Notes: a model not told the origin generated them from the letters alone. Counted from the stretch's first letter, positions 11,264 through 22,552 are shown. The stretch is DNA of 64,000 nt from Polytrichum commune (GCA_950295325.1 OX485805.1:56940758-57004757), one strand, 5' to 3'. Numbers and translations: made by a program.

Positions 11264-11580
11264 ATCTTGCCCGACTTCAAAATAAAATTGCCCTTACATT
11301 CTTGTAGGCCACTTGTCCACAAAACCCATATCAAGTGCAATTCACCTTCAAGGTCCAAAATCCAATATATATGTTCACTTCCCCCTAGTAAATGAAGAAA
11401 TTGATTGGGATTTCATTGCCAAAGTCAAATTATCCATGAAGAATGTACATAACTTGGAAGTCAAAATTATTACAAAATCCTCATTCGTATAGAGGACCTT
11501 ATGAAATGAGATTCATTTTAATGACTTACCATTTGAAAGGGTCTTTGTCATTCTAAAATGAAACTTAAATCAGTGTGCAA
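11264..11580. repeat. Diverged outward extension of the giant inverted repeat (left side)
   Basis: This stretch is a recognisable but clearly diverged reverse complement of 32,405-32,690. Shared landmarks: GCCCTTACATTCTTG, CACCTTCAAGGTCCAAA, GATTGGGATTTCATT, GACTTACCAT. It lies outside the near-identical arms, so the inverted arrangement has an older shell. Confidence 0.7.
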
Positions 11581-11802
11581 TTCTTGGTTTTAAAAAAAGA
11601 AATTTCTATTAGTTTAGTTAATGTCTTCTACTTACACAAGTATGAGACATTCAAACTAATCAAGTGCGTATAATTTTATTAATTTTATTAAGCCAAATTA
11701 ACTCAGAAATTATGCTTAGTAGTAATTAAACCTAATTCAATCTAAAATGCACTTACTTTAATTATTTATGGTTTAACTCATATGTGAATCGATGTGCATA
11801 AT

Positions 11803-12902
11803 TGCACTTGTTTAGGTTTCATTACACTAAATTAGGTTTAATGTGCATCAATTCTAACACTTGCAAGTAATCAGGCTTAATTAGTTCAAATGTCTATGAA
11901 TACTTGCAGATACTTAGGCCTTGCACTCATATACATTCAATTAGACTGAAGACTTGTATGAAGCAACTACGATGAGGCCTTCCTTGCATGGTCCTTTGTA
12001 CAAGAAAGCGGACTCTGGAACCAATCGTCAACATTCTTCATAGCTCTTTCTAACAGACTTCATGGTTAGTCCCCTTGTATAAATTATGTTGCAGCAGGGG
12101 TTAAATTTCTGATGCCACTGAATATCTTCACTTGCACCATGCCAGACTTTAAAATGAACAAACTGGCCAGAGGCAGAAGCAACGGCATTAATGTAATAAG
12201 GTTCAAGATGCCTGTCCAAAAAACTTGCCCAAACGACGACTGGAATGTGAAGAGAAGCTATACAGTGATAAATCGACAATGTCAGGTCACTGGTAATATT
12301 TAAGCATTGTGGATTACAGGGTAAATTAACCCTCTGATTGGGCATTGTGCAATTTGGGGTTTAGGGTTTAAGGCCCGTGATCCTCCTTTGTCATGGAGAC
12401 AGTTATCGTGTGTAGATTCATTTTCCACCTACACCATTGTCAAGCAGAGTGTCAAGGACAGTCATAACTGAATCTTGCAGATTCATTTGTGGGATTCATT
12501 GATTTTCCCTTTTTGTAGAACTTGATCAATTCATACCAACCAGCAGCAGCAGCGGCGACCGAAAATCATGATAACCACATTCACGCTAACAAAGAGTAAA
12601 GCTGTGCACACCATAGCTGAAGAAGAGCAGGCCGTTGTAAGTGGTTTCAAAGATGAATCGCTAACCGCTTTCCAAAGATCGTGCAAAAAGTGTCCAAAGT
12701 AAGTCATATCGGATCCTTCACATACTCTCCAATGGAGACCTCTACAATGCTCAACAACATGCTTTCCAATATTTGCTAACCTGTTGATCTGTAGGGAAGT
12801 TGATTCCACTGCAATTAATTTACTCTCGTTAGACCACCATGTGCAATTTGCATAATTCTCAGTTATATCTCCCCCTCCTAGTGCCCTTCATAAGGATCCA
12901 AA
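11803..12902 (+). repeat. Block A, copy 1 (part of the U2/F-box duplication unit)
   Basis: Direct repeat of 19,443-20,536 and inverted repeat of 29,962-31,061 and (partly) 22,958-23,421. Two small minus-strand frames recur in the family: a 105-codon one (12,028-12,345, starting MPNQRVNLPCNPQC) and a 92-codon one (12,531-12,809, ending in a hydrophobic run). I recognise neither and cannot say they are translated. The right-hand ~200 bp match the DNA downstream of the F-box gene (43,488-43,640, inverted). Confidence 0.8.
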
Positions 12903-13786
12903 TTGGCAAGAGCAAAGTGTGCACGCCATAGCTGAAGAAGAGCAGGCTGTGAATGTTATCCAAGATTAATCACTACCCGCTTTCCAAAGATTCACATGAA
13001 AAGTTGGACAGGCTTGATGACTTCAAACGATACTGTCTTTAAATACTGGAAGTTGTCCAAAAATATTCATTTCAAATCATCAGGAATCGTTGCTGGTCTG
13101 ATTCTTTCTCACATGTCTATCTACTCATGGAACTAGGTCACTGGACTTTTGTAAGACTCTGCAGAAACAAGTCATTCAACTTGCAGAAAGAAAACACAGA
13201 CAATCCACCAAACCCACCACCTCCAAAGCATATCCTTACATTCCACAACCATGCAAAACGGCGGAAAAGAAATGACGAGGCAAATATATATCCAAAAGTA
13301 TCCTGGCTTGATGAAACTTACAGGGCGTGAAGCAGGTCAGCTGACAAAATGAGTCACATGTCCGGTCTTGACGTTGTCTGCACGAATCCCTGAACGGCAG
13401 TTGGAGACATGACTTCCATACATCAAGTTCAATTCATCAATTTGCAAGTGGACTCGATTAACGATGTCTGACTCAGTAACTTCCAATTCGGAACCCTAAA
13501 CCCTAAATTAGAGAACTCATTTGACCTTGACAACAGATAACAGAGGATTGTGAATGTTTCTTCAAGTGCACATTAAGAAAATATTGTAAAAATCAGTGCA
13601 ATCCAACACCACGCTATCTGCAATTATTTCCATATTGTTGCAATCCTTCAGACAATGGTAGGCACACATTCTCAACCTAAAAACCATTAGTCCATTTCAA
13701 TTTCATTTGATCATAATGGCTCAGTTCGCAAACACACGCGATAGGCGTCGACATCCAATTTGAATTATTTGGGTCCCCAAAGGGGA

Positions 13787-13979
13787 GGGTTGCGCCTGCT
13801 GAGGAACTAGTGCAATACCAAAGCGACACTCACGAGCTCCGACAGCAAGCTGCCCAATGAACACCGCACCCAAGATAAATTAGATTAATATCATGAGACT
13901 CGATGAGCCTCGTATCAGATATTAAACTGATAAGAACAGATACTACACTTGATCTTAGCCAAAAGGCCGAGAAAGGTAT
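13787..13979 (-). ncRNA. U2 spliceosomal snRNA, copy 1
   Basis: U2 snRNA pairs with the intron branch point in the spliceosome. The 5' end (ATACCTTTCTCGGCCTTTTG) and the branch-point-pairing block GTGTAGTATCTGTTCTTATC are intact. The 3' part holds stem-loop IV (TTGGTATTGCACTAGTTCC). About 193 nt, close to the ~196 nt of plant U2. The 3' end is set by comparison and may be off by a few bases. This copy and its mirror (copy 5) carry the GTCGGAGCTCGTGAG variant in the stem-loop III region, where copies 2, 4 and 6 have GTCAGAGGCCGTGAG. Confidence 0.92.
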
Positions 13980-14002
13980 GCTTCCTCATTCTTCAACTTC
14001 GC

Positions 14003-14054
14003 TTTATATACTAAGCTTAACCTCCTCCCGATTCACACTCAAACCAAATGGGAC
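14003..14054 (-). promoter_or_regulatory. U2 copy 1 promoter (USE-like plus TATA)
   Basis: GTCCCATTTGG (14,044-14,054, minus strand) resembles the plant snRNA USE (RTCCCACATCG). TATATAAA (14,003-14,010) follows after 33 nt, the spacing of Pol II-type plant snRNA genes; Pol III types are about 10 nt closer. Compared with copies 2 and 4, this copy lacks roughly 130 bp of DNA further upstream. Confidence 0.75.
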
Positions 14055-14302
14055 AAACAATCAGGTGCACATTCACAGCACAACCGATTAGAGATTTAGG
14101 GGTTTAGGGTTAAAATTTTACGTAGGACAACGAACATGCATCCATACCACTTGCAGTCACTACTGCTCATTTCGCAAGATATTTCTACTGAAGTTGTTTT
14201 TGTCATTAGGTAGATGCATGGACCTTATACAATAACGACGCAGCATGTGGCGTGTGGGCATTCATCGTAATTTTGCGGTGAAACCCAGAAGTACTCGACG
14301 AC

Positions 14303-17300
14303 CAATTCGTAATTCACCCAGAGCCGAGGATTTCGCTCCCAGAAATCCGCCGCAGAAGTTCACATCGGAACCGGCCCCCCATATGCATCGGAGGACCCCT
14401 GCAGCATCGCATCTCCGAAGTGTGACAGTCTCGATCGTTTGAGACATTCTTAAACTGAATGTCTTGGATTCATCTCAATCTTGACATTCAAATATTCATT
14501 TGCTCGCAGGGAATATAGTTCGGCGAGTGTCTCGAACCGGGACATTAGTAGCCGCAAATCCCTTTGGTGTGTTATACCTACCGCATCTTAACTTCGATTT
14601 TGCAACCTAAAATGACAGTATTCATGATTCGCGATTGCTAACTGGATGAGACAATCTCTAATCTCAGTCCAAGGCCCAAAATTGTTTGTGGAGTTTGGTA
14701 GTGCCAACAATTGGGCCATGTACCTTAGATAATGAAATCGATTGAAGTTGATTTCAAGTCGAGAGGCCAAATAGAACAAGGAACTGGAGGTCTCTGGGAG
14801 GTTCATCAAAGTGGAGTAAAAAATGTTCAACACTAGTTGGAAGAGGATTGAGCACAATGGTCATCAATTATCACAATTATTTATAGAATGTTTGAGTCAA
14901 GCAAATCCACAATTTAAGTCATGTTGCCTACCACCATACAAAATTTTGAGTAAAATTGACTCAATTGCGGCTCCGTTGCCAACTCATTCCCCCACTCCAT
15001 CCCCACCCTCCCCACACTAAATTTTTATTTGGACCCAAAGAAAAAAAATTGAGGTTTTTAGAGTTAATGTAACAAGCCTTAGTTGGGAATTATGTACTTA
15101 GTGGGTCCTTAAAGTTCTATATATGATGGTCACTAATTGGGACATCCACCTTGAATTTAAAGTCTTGGAAAATGCTTTGCTTAGGTCTTATGATGAGTTA
15201 TGAGATTGGCATTTGAGCGTAATATCTAATAGTATTATAGTAAAAGTAATATAGTAAAAGTAAATTCCATGGGTAATAGTTGGACTCAAGAAATTGGTCT
15301 AGTGTCACCAAAAAAATAGAATGGAACATGGTCTCTGCATATTTTGGAGCAAACATAATAGTAGTCATGAATCATACAGTTGCACGCAAGCAAGAATAAC
15401 CACTATTTTGATTCAATATTAACACAAGACATGTGCAATCATAATGAGTTGTATAAATGTAACAAACTACACTCAATATTGCATTTAATATCACTTACTA
15501 TTCGGAATTACACAATGCTACAAGTATAAATTTACTGTATATCTTGTGTTTTTGCTAACAAAGGTCAAATTGGTTGTTTGGACATTACAAAACACTCACA
15601 TCTTTACTTGGTAAAAATTAACATTTATAATAGTATATACATATATATAGTATTATGTAACTCCAAATAGTAAATGACACTAAATACAATATCTAATGTA
15701 GTGAATTGTTTTGTCTAATTAGTGTGGGTTTCCATTTGGAGTTATGTGTTGCCATAACTTTTATTGACATCATCGGTTTTTACCAACTAAGTTATATCAT
15801 ATTCTTTGGTGTGGATCTAACTACGCTAAATCAAATATTTAGTGTTTGATTATATTTAATGTTGCTACTACCCTACCTACTCAATACTAATTTTCAATTT
15901 TTTGACAATTAGTGTTAGAAGATATGGTGGAATTCTCCTTTTATCATTTTCTTTTCCATATCCTTACTAACACTAAATTCAAACATGTAACTTCCACATA
16001 TTACCATGGTTGATATTTAGTGTTTCAGTTTACATTTAATGTTACTTACTTTCATAGGGTTATTGAAATTTAGTGTATGCATTTGGATCTAGTGTACTTA
16101 TGCTATTTGGGTAAAAATAATACTCTTAGTAAAATATTATAGCAATGCATAACTTGAAATGTTAACCCTCACTAATTAGACAAAACAATGTAGGTTTCAA
16201 TCTAGTACATAGAATTGATTTAATTCTTGTCTCCAACGATTTCCATACCAAATCCATTCAAAATTGAAACCCTCGAGTGGTTGACTAAAGTGTACAAAAA
16301 TGTCACTTGCCACTAGTATGCTTAATAAGAATATGTTGCTCTTGCATACTAAAATGTAAACACATGACACTTGCCATTAGTACGTTCAAAAATATCTTCC
16401 CCTTGCATACTAAAACGCAAGACTATCATAAAATATATCCCAATGTGCTACTCTAACTGTCATAGCATAGATATTTTTCACTTAAAGAAGTTACTCATGT
16501 TGACGAATGGAATCATATTGGCAATTAGCAATGTGACACTTTGAGACCTTTGGGCATCTAGTATATGCCCTTCGCAAATAGTGTATGTGACACTAAATAC
16601 CATAATGAGCATTAACATGGGCCACAATAAATTTCAACTCCTGCTAAATTTCTAGTAGGAAACTAGTGTGGGCCACATTGATTGTTTTTCTAGAAAGTTA
16701 ATGTCACAGTTGATAATTGTATTTTGTGCTACTTTTGTCTTATCATTAATATTCAATGTCTTGGTCAGAAGTCTCCATGAAGACTTAGGGGAAGACCCAG
16801 GCCTTACACCCTTTTGAATTCCACCTCGACTAGAAAATTGGTGTGGCCCATGCTAATTATTTCCATACTAATCTACCGCCCACACTAATAGGACTGTTTT
16901 ATGTCATCCTGGAATGGCAAATGGAAGTGATGTACTTCTCTACAACTGCATTAGAAATTGTTTAGGACATTGGGGACCCTGATTAGGTTTGGTAGTCCCA
17001 ACCCTAATTTTTACTTTATTTACTTTTCCTTTTTCCCCAAGCCAAGCCAAACCCAACACTAAATTAACTGAGTATGCATGACTCGAAAATACATGAACAC
17101 GATAAATCCACTATTACTTTTACTTTTACTTTTACTTTTTCTAATTTGGACCCTAATTTTTGACCTTTTTACTTTTTCTTTTCCCCCAAGCAAAGCCAAT
17201 CGTAAATGACTCATAATCGAGTTTCATAATCTGAAGAAGGAAGCTCAGAGGCGACTCTGTTTTCCGATTCCCACTCCGCTCACCTTCTCCGCTCTCAAGA

Positions 17301-17330
17301 ATCGCAGGCCTTGTCGCCACCAAGGAATCT
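14303..17330. other. AT-rich tract in the left arm, no recognised gene
   Basis: The motif TTTAGTGT or its complement ACACTAAA recurs many times (for example near 15,016, 15,838, 15,970, 16,015, 16,066, 17,056). An 89-codon minus-strand frame at 14,588-14,857 is kept in both arms but is unlike anything I know. A (TTTTAC)n run lies at 17,113-17,140. The last ~100 bp are pyrimidine-rich and could be the 5' leader of the next gene. Confidence 0.5.
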
Positions 17331-17542
17331 ATGTCACACCATCAAGCTGTTGGGTGTGATTTCTCCATTCAAAAGAGCAGGAATCACAACAATTGTTACG
17401 AAACTTCCTTTCATTTGCATCAAACCAACAACACGAGCAAATTAATTAACACCTGCTGTGGACCCCTCCTCGTCGACGCTCCGGGATATGGTGCACCCAT
17501 TCCTGCTGCACCTCTAATTAAATTCTATTCGCTGCTTCTTGC

Positions 17543-18265
17543 ATGGAGAAAGTAGGCTGTTCAAGCAATCAGGACAAGTTGCAAGAGTGCCACTCCAGCG
17601 TCCCGGAGTTTGTCAGCTCCGAAGAACAAGAGGTGCGCGAAAATTTGTATTCAAGACTTCGTCGTGTACCCGCGCTTAAGAACGAGGACGTGGACATCAT
17701 ATCTAAATTGGCATTGCGACTCGTGCGATTCAACACCTTGAACGCCAAGAGAGTCTATTACATGCTGCAGTACCTGTTGGAGAGGAACTCCACGCCTGGC
17801 GAACGCAAAACCATCGTAATGCTCATTGACAGGATCGTGGTTGCGGAGCACCGAGAGATGCACATGCCTCGACGAATTAGAAGAGCTCCACAGTACATCC
17901 CTGTCATCAACGAACACCTCTCCAATATTTCCTATGCATCCGATGAGCACTGCCAAGGCGAAGTCAGAGAATTTCTCCACCGGTGCATCGCCTCATGGAT
18001 ACAGATGGGCGTCTCCCACCGTGACTCCCTCGTTGCTCTCCACAAAGCAGAGAGGGGTTTTGTATATAACCAGCCAAGGCCAGTACTCGAGATTGCCGAC
18101 AATTCGCCGTCCGAGTTCGACCTTGTGTTCCAGGGTCTCGCTGGATTAGGTTTCCAGGCAAACCTCAAAATGTGGGAGTTGGTCCAACGAGGCATCTGCG
18201 AAGGACAACAAGATGGCTGGATCCATAGGAATGAGAACGGAGCTGTCCAAGTCCAGTGTCGGTGA
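17543..18265 (+). CDS. Unrecognised 240-residue protein, left-arm copy
   Basis: A single open frame with an ATG in fair context, just after a pyrimidine-rich leader (17,250-17,330) with short upstream frames. GC content is clearly higher than in the AT-rich flanks, as expected for real coding DNA. The protein is soluble and mostly helical: no signal peptide or membrane segment; residues ~30-105 (RLRRVPALKNEDVDIISKL ... MLIDRIVVAEH) look like packed amphipathic helices, and a second helical part with Trp and His residues fills ~115-225. I do not recognise the family. An identical copy lies in the other arm, both transcribed toward the centre. Further 5' exons cannot be excluded; a 74-codon frame at 17,331-17,555 overlaps its start. 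Confidence 0.6.
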   Translation: MEKVGCSSNQDKLQECHSSVPEFVSSEEQEVRENLYSRLRRVPALKNEDVDIISKLALRLVRFNTLNAKRVYYMLQYLLERNSTPGERKTIVMLIDRIVVAEHREMHMPRRIRRAPQYIPVINEHLSNISYASDEHCQGEVREFLHRCIASWIQMGVSHRDSLVALHKAERGFVYNQPRPVLEIADNSPSEFDLVFQGLAGLGFQANLKMWELVQRGICEGQQDGWIHRNENGAVQVQCR

Positions 18266-18840
18266 TCATCAATGTCTGCCTCCGCAAAAACTCAAATACA
18301 AACCCAAAAGTCGCTTGATTCCATCACTTTTCCACGAGTTTATCTGCTGAATCAGCAACACTCGGTGATGTAAAATACAAGAATTAATACAGCAGTATGT
18401 GCTTGCCAAAATTCGTGTTCTGAGGGGATGAAGTGCATACAAACAGCAAATGGATGGGAACAAATTTGTGATCGAAACTGCATCACATGCTTGGGGTACT
18501 TCTAGGTTTCACCGCAAAATTACGATGAATGCCTACACGCCACATGCTGCGTCGTTATTGTACAAGGCCCATCTACCTAATGACAAAAACAACTTCAGTA
18601 GAAATATCTTGCAAATTAACAGTAGTGACTGCAAGTGGTATGGGTGCATGCTTGTTCGCCTACGTAAAATTTTAACCCTAAACCCCTAAATCTCTAAACC
18701 CCGAATACTAAATCCTAAGCCCTGAGCGGTTAAGCAAGGATGAAGGTGAGCAGTGAATGGTGTTAAAATTGGTAAGAATCCAAGGAGAGCGGAGTTGCGT
18801 CTGAGTTGAGGTTCTGCTGTGAATGTACACCTGATTGTTT

Positions 18841-18892
18841 GTCCCATTTGGTTTGGGTGGGAATCGGGAGGAGGCTAAGCTTAGTATATAAA
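18841..18892 (+). promoter_or_regulatory. U2 copy 2 promoter (USE-like plus TATA)
   Basis: GTCCCATTTGG (18,841-18,851), 33 nt, then TATATAAA (18,885-18,892); the TATA starts 31 nt before the U2 5' end. Further upstream (18,670-18,710) are several CCCTAAA telo-box-like motifs. Confidence 0.78.
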
Positions 18893-18915
18893 GCGAAGTT
18901 GAAGGATGAGGAAGC

Positions 18916-19108
18916 ATACCTTTCTCGGCCTTTTGGCTAAGATCAAGTGTAGTATCTGTTCTTATCAGTTTAATATCTGATACGAGGCTCATCGAGTTTC
19001 ATGATATTAATCTAATTTATCTTGGGTGCGGTGTTCATTGGGCAGCTTGCTGTCAGAGGCCGTGAGTGTCGCTTTGGTATTGCACTAGTTCCTCAGCAGG
19101 CGCAACCC
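18916..19108 (+). ncRNA. U2 spliceosomal snRNA, copy 2
   Basis: Complete U2: conserved 5' domain starting ATACC, GTAGTA branch-point-recognition box, an ATTTATCTTGGG stretch in the Sm-site region, stem-loop III/IV region and GCGCAACCC near the 3' end. It differs from copy 1 in the middle region (AGAGGCC) and in stem II (ATCGAGTTTCAT). It is identical to its mirror, copy 4, as far as I can compare. Confidence 0.93.
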
Positions 19109-19442
19109 TCCCCTTTGGGGACCCAAATAATTCAAATTGGACAGTCTTCGTGGATTTTGTCATGACATACAGTATTACCTTCAGTCGTAAAGTGAGGTGG
19201 GAATGAGCATTGAAAATGTGTAGACCCTAGATATTGGTAATATTTTGAAGTTAAATTTTGGCTTCTAAATTTAACAGTTATGTCGATTTAAGGAATGAAA
19301 TCACCGAAACTTCGCAGTCTTCCGGATTTCTATCTTCCTACATGTCATAAAATTGTATTGCCTTATACTTCTCCAAAATTTGTGCAGAATCTCTTGAGTG
19401 ATTGGTTATGGGCGTCTCTACTATAATATGGTGTACTTTAAG

Positions 19443-20536
19443 TGCACTTGTTTAGGTTTCATTATACTAAATCAGGTTTAATGTGCATCAATTCTAACAC
19501 TTGCAAGTAATCAGGCTTAATTAGTTCAAATGTCTATGAATACTTGCAGATACTTAGGCCTTGCACTCATATACATTCAATTAGACTGAATACTTGTATG
19601 AAGCAACTACGGAAAGGCCTTCCTTGCATGGTCCTTTGTACAAGAAAGCGGACTCTGGAACCAATCGTCAACATTCTTCATAGCTCTTTCTAACCGACTT
19701 CATGGTTAGTCCCCTTGTATAAATTATGTTGCAGCAGGGGTTAAATTTCTGATGCCACTGAATATCTTCACTTGCAACATGCCAGACTTTAAAACGAACA
19801 AACTGGCCAGAGGCAGAAGCAACGGCATTGATGTAATAAGGTTCAAGATGCATGTCCAAAAAACTTGCCGAAACGACGACTGAAATGTGAAGAGAAGCTA
19901 TACCGTGATAAATCGACAATGTCAGGTCACTGGTAATATTTAAGCATTGTGGATTACAGGGTAAATTAACCCTCTGATTGGGCATTGTGCAATTTGGGGT
20001 TTAGGGTTTAAGGCCCGTGATCCTCCTTTGTCATGGAGATAATTATCCTGTGTAGATTCATTTTCACCTACACCATTGTCAAGCAGAGTGTCAAGGACAG
20101 TCATAACTAGATTCTTGCAGATTCATTTGTGGGATTCATTAATTTCCCTTTTTGTAGAACTTAATCAATTCATACCAACCAGCAGCAGCGGCGACCGAAA
20201 ATCATGATAACCACATTCACGCTAACAAAGAGTAAAGCTGTGCACACCAAAAGCTGAAGAAGAGCAGGCCGTAGTAAGTGGTTTCAAAGATGAATCGCTG
20301 CCCGCTTTCCAAAGATCGTGCAAAAGGTGTCCAAAGTAAGTCATATTGGATGCTTCACGTACTCTCCAATGAAACCTCTGCAATGCTCAACAACATGCGT
20401 TGAAATATTTGCTAACCTGCTGATCTGTAGGGAAGTTGATTCCACTGCAATTAATTCACTCTCGTTAGACCACCATGTGCAATTTGCATAATTCTCAGTT
20501 TATCTTCCCCTCCTAGTGCCTTTCATAAGGATCCAA
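19443..20536 (+). repeat. Block A, copy 2 (crosses the inner edge of the left arm)
   Basis: Direct repeat of 11,803-12,902 with modest divergence. Only its first ~460 bp belong to the mirrored arm; from 19,907 on it runs into the unpaired spacer. It is followed without break by sequence matching the F-box gene's downstream flank and then the decayed F-box gene. Confidence 0.8.
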
Positions 20537-20706
20537 AGTGGCTTCCATTCTCGATACTCCCTCATGCACTTGAGAAAAACATCCACAACCCTCTGTTGTC
20601 TGTCAAGGTCGGGTTAATAGTCCTCTACTTTTTACTTCAGAAACGTCTACTGGTCATACAATAGGGCACTAAGTATATTACTTCCTAAGCATATGGAGCG
20701 ATCATA

Positions 20707-21830
20707 TGTTCATGGGACGGCATCCCATCGAAGCTCACATAATTGTGAGTCTTGAATCTCATCAATAAGTAACATGATCAAGCTCGGAAGAGCTCCCCAC
20801 ATTTTTTATGACATTCATGAAGCCTCATGACCTAATGGTGATTCTGCTTGATTGTCTCCAATGACCAGCAAGTCGTTGCAACCGAAGAGATGCACGTCGT
20901 ACCCACATGGCAGACCTGTCATTGGACACCCATGAATATGCTATCCTTCTTGGTCCAACCTGTCGATATCTACTGGAAATTCCCATAGTGCGGTTTTCTG
21001 ATTCGGTGCGACCCACACCTTTGCCGTATTCATCCAGTAGCCCTACCAACTCCTCTGCTCTCCCATCTCTGAAGGCTGTAACACGACTTCGGGATAATGT
21101 GCACCTGTAACTATATTCATAAAGTTCTATAGGACAGATTGGTTATCAACCCCTTGGCAAGTTGGCAGTGTCAAAAGTACACAATCTTTCTGAATTCATG
21201 TATTTACCAGAAATGAAGCCGTCAGGCACTCTGCTCCAAATGCCTATGTTTGAATCATAGCATTCTGCTTTGAAACCACCATTCCCACGATAAACCACAA
21301 TCATCAACTTGTAGAATTTGATGTCATTATCCGTCAATAACTGCAGCATCACAATTTTGTACCCGAGATGAGATTGCCATCGAAGTTTTTTCCAAACATT
21401 CGTCAGTGGATTATGCACAAGAATGAGTTGAAGTTCCAGATCAGGATAATCTGGATCCGGAACATAACATACCAGTCTCCCCCCCCCCCCTCCCCATCAT
21501 GAACAACGATTAAATATCCCTAATCATCCGAGAGAGGAGACCTCCCATCAGGTTCAAAACATATCCAACGCCACCAATTCCTGTTGAAATTAAACATTCT
21601 GTAGTCAAAGCATGCACCGCCCACATTATTCCCTATTATTGCAAACAGACTGGTGGACCCCTGTGAGCATAGCCCTTGGAACTGTATGTGTACAAACTTC
21701 AGACTTCCATGCCTTTGAAAGAAAATGAACCCCATTGATTCTATGGGGAAGTAGACGACCAAAAATAAGTTCCAACATACTCTCTGGCAGCATGCTCCAT
21801 AGTCTTGGGTCCATCACCTCCGCATGTCTG
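20707..21830 (-). pseudogene. Decayed F-box/kelch-like gene copy
   Basis: Clearly homologous along its length to the intact F-box gene at 41.3-43.0 kb, starting at the F-box (MDPRLWSMLPESMLELIF) and reaching the last codons near 20,707. The frame is broken into at least four pieces (about 21,817-21,626, 21,762-21,520, 21,418-21,146 and 21,049-20,825), so there are several frameshifts, and a C-run (about 21,479-21,490) interrupts one segment. The ~187-residue region ahead of the F-box is missing: upstream the sequence switches at once to U2-unit DNA. Downstream homology to the parental locus continues, except that the R2 repeat present at the parent is absent here. Confidence 0.88.
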
Positions 21831-22336
21831 ATATATATCCAAAAGTATCCTGGCTTAATGAAACTTACAGGGCGTGAAGCACGTCAGCTGACTAAATGAG
21901 TCACATGCCCGGTCATGACGTTGTCTGCACGAATCCCTGAACGGCAATTGGAGACATGTCTTCCACACATCAAGTTCAATTCATCAATTTGCAAGTGGAC
22001 TCAATTCATGATGTCTGACTCAGTAACTTCCAATTCAGAACCCTGAACCCTAAATTAGAGAACTCATTTGACCTCGTCAACAGACAACAGAGGATTGTGA
22101 ATGTTTCTTCAAGTGCACATTAAGAAAATATTGTAAAAATCAGTGCAATCCAACACAACGCTATCTGCAATTATTTCCATATTGTTGCAATCCATTGGAC
22201 AATGGTAGCCAACACATGCCCAACTTAAAAATCATTAGTCCATTTCAGTTTCATTTGACTATAATGGCTGGGTTCGAAAACGCAAGCGATCAGCGTAGAC
22301 TGTCCAATTTGAATTATTTGAGTCCCCAAAAGGAGA

Positions 22337-22529
22337 GGATTGCGCCTGCTGAGGGACTAGTGCAATACCAAAGCGACACTTGCGGCCTCTGACAGCAAGC
22401 TGCCTAATCATCACCGCACCCGAGATAAATTAGATTAATATCATGAAACTCGATGAGCCTCGTATAAGATACTAAACTGATAAAAACAAATACTAGACTT
22501 GATCTTAGCCAAAAGGCCGAGAAAGGTAT
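22337..22529 (-). pseudogene. U2 snRNA copy 3, probably non-functional
   Basis: Whole-length U2 homology, but the most conserved part is altered. The branch-point-pairing GTAGTA reads CTAGTA (AAGTCTAGTATTTGTTTTTA), and stem II and the 3' part carry further changes. The upstream TATA and USE-like motif are kept. Copies 1, 2, 4, 5 and 6 have none of these 5'-domain changes. Confidence 0.8.
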
Positions 22530-22552
22530 GCTTACTCATTCTTCAACTTCGC

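Larger units (their letters stand above)
13284..14302 (-). repeat. U2-bearing half-unit with a diverged direct copy in the spacer
   Basis: This part of the left arm is matched in direct orientation, with clear divergence, by 21,831-22,960. Both contain a minus-strand U2 copy and the flank ending GAAACCCAGAAGTACTCGACG. The spacer copy stops exactly there, where it is joined to inverted block A, while here the sequence runs on into the AT-rich tract. Confidence 0.75.
11803..19906 (+). repeat. Left arm of an 8.1-kb giant inverted repeat
   Basis: The arm is the reverse complement of 22,958-31,061. Mirrored features at both ends and in the middle all add to exactly 42,864, so the arms have no net length difference. 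Translations in several frames of the inner ~7 kb are identical between arms; I found about seven single-base differences, all within the outer ~0.9 kb. The arm holds block A, a minus-strand U2 gene, an AT-rich tract, the 240-codon gene, a plus-strand U2 gene and the start of a second block A. It also contains a smaller inverted pair (13,751-14,294 against 18,497-19,140) around the two U2 genes. Confidence 0.93.

Noticed and set aside
17651-18195. Other open frames of 65-109 codons overlapping the 240-codon gene on both strands
   Set aside because: They are shadows of the 240-codon frame, which is longer and has better coding composition.
18708-18992. 94-codon minus-strand frame MSLVSDIKLIRTDTTL..., recurring at all U2 loci
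   Set aside because: It is simply the antisense of the U2 RNA and its promoter; its conservation is explained by the RNA.
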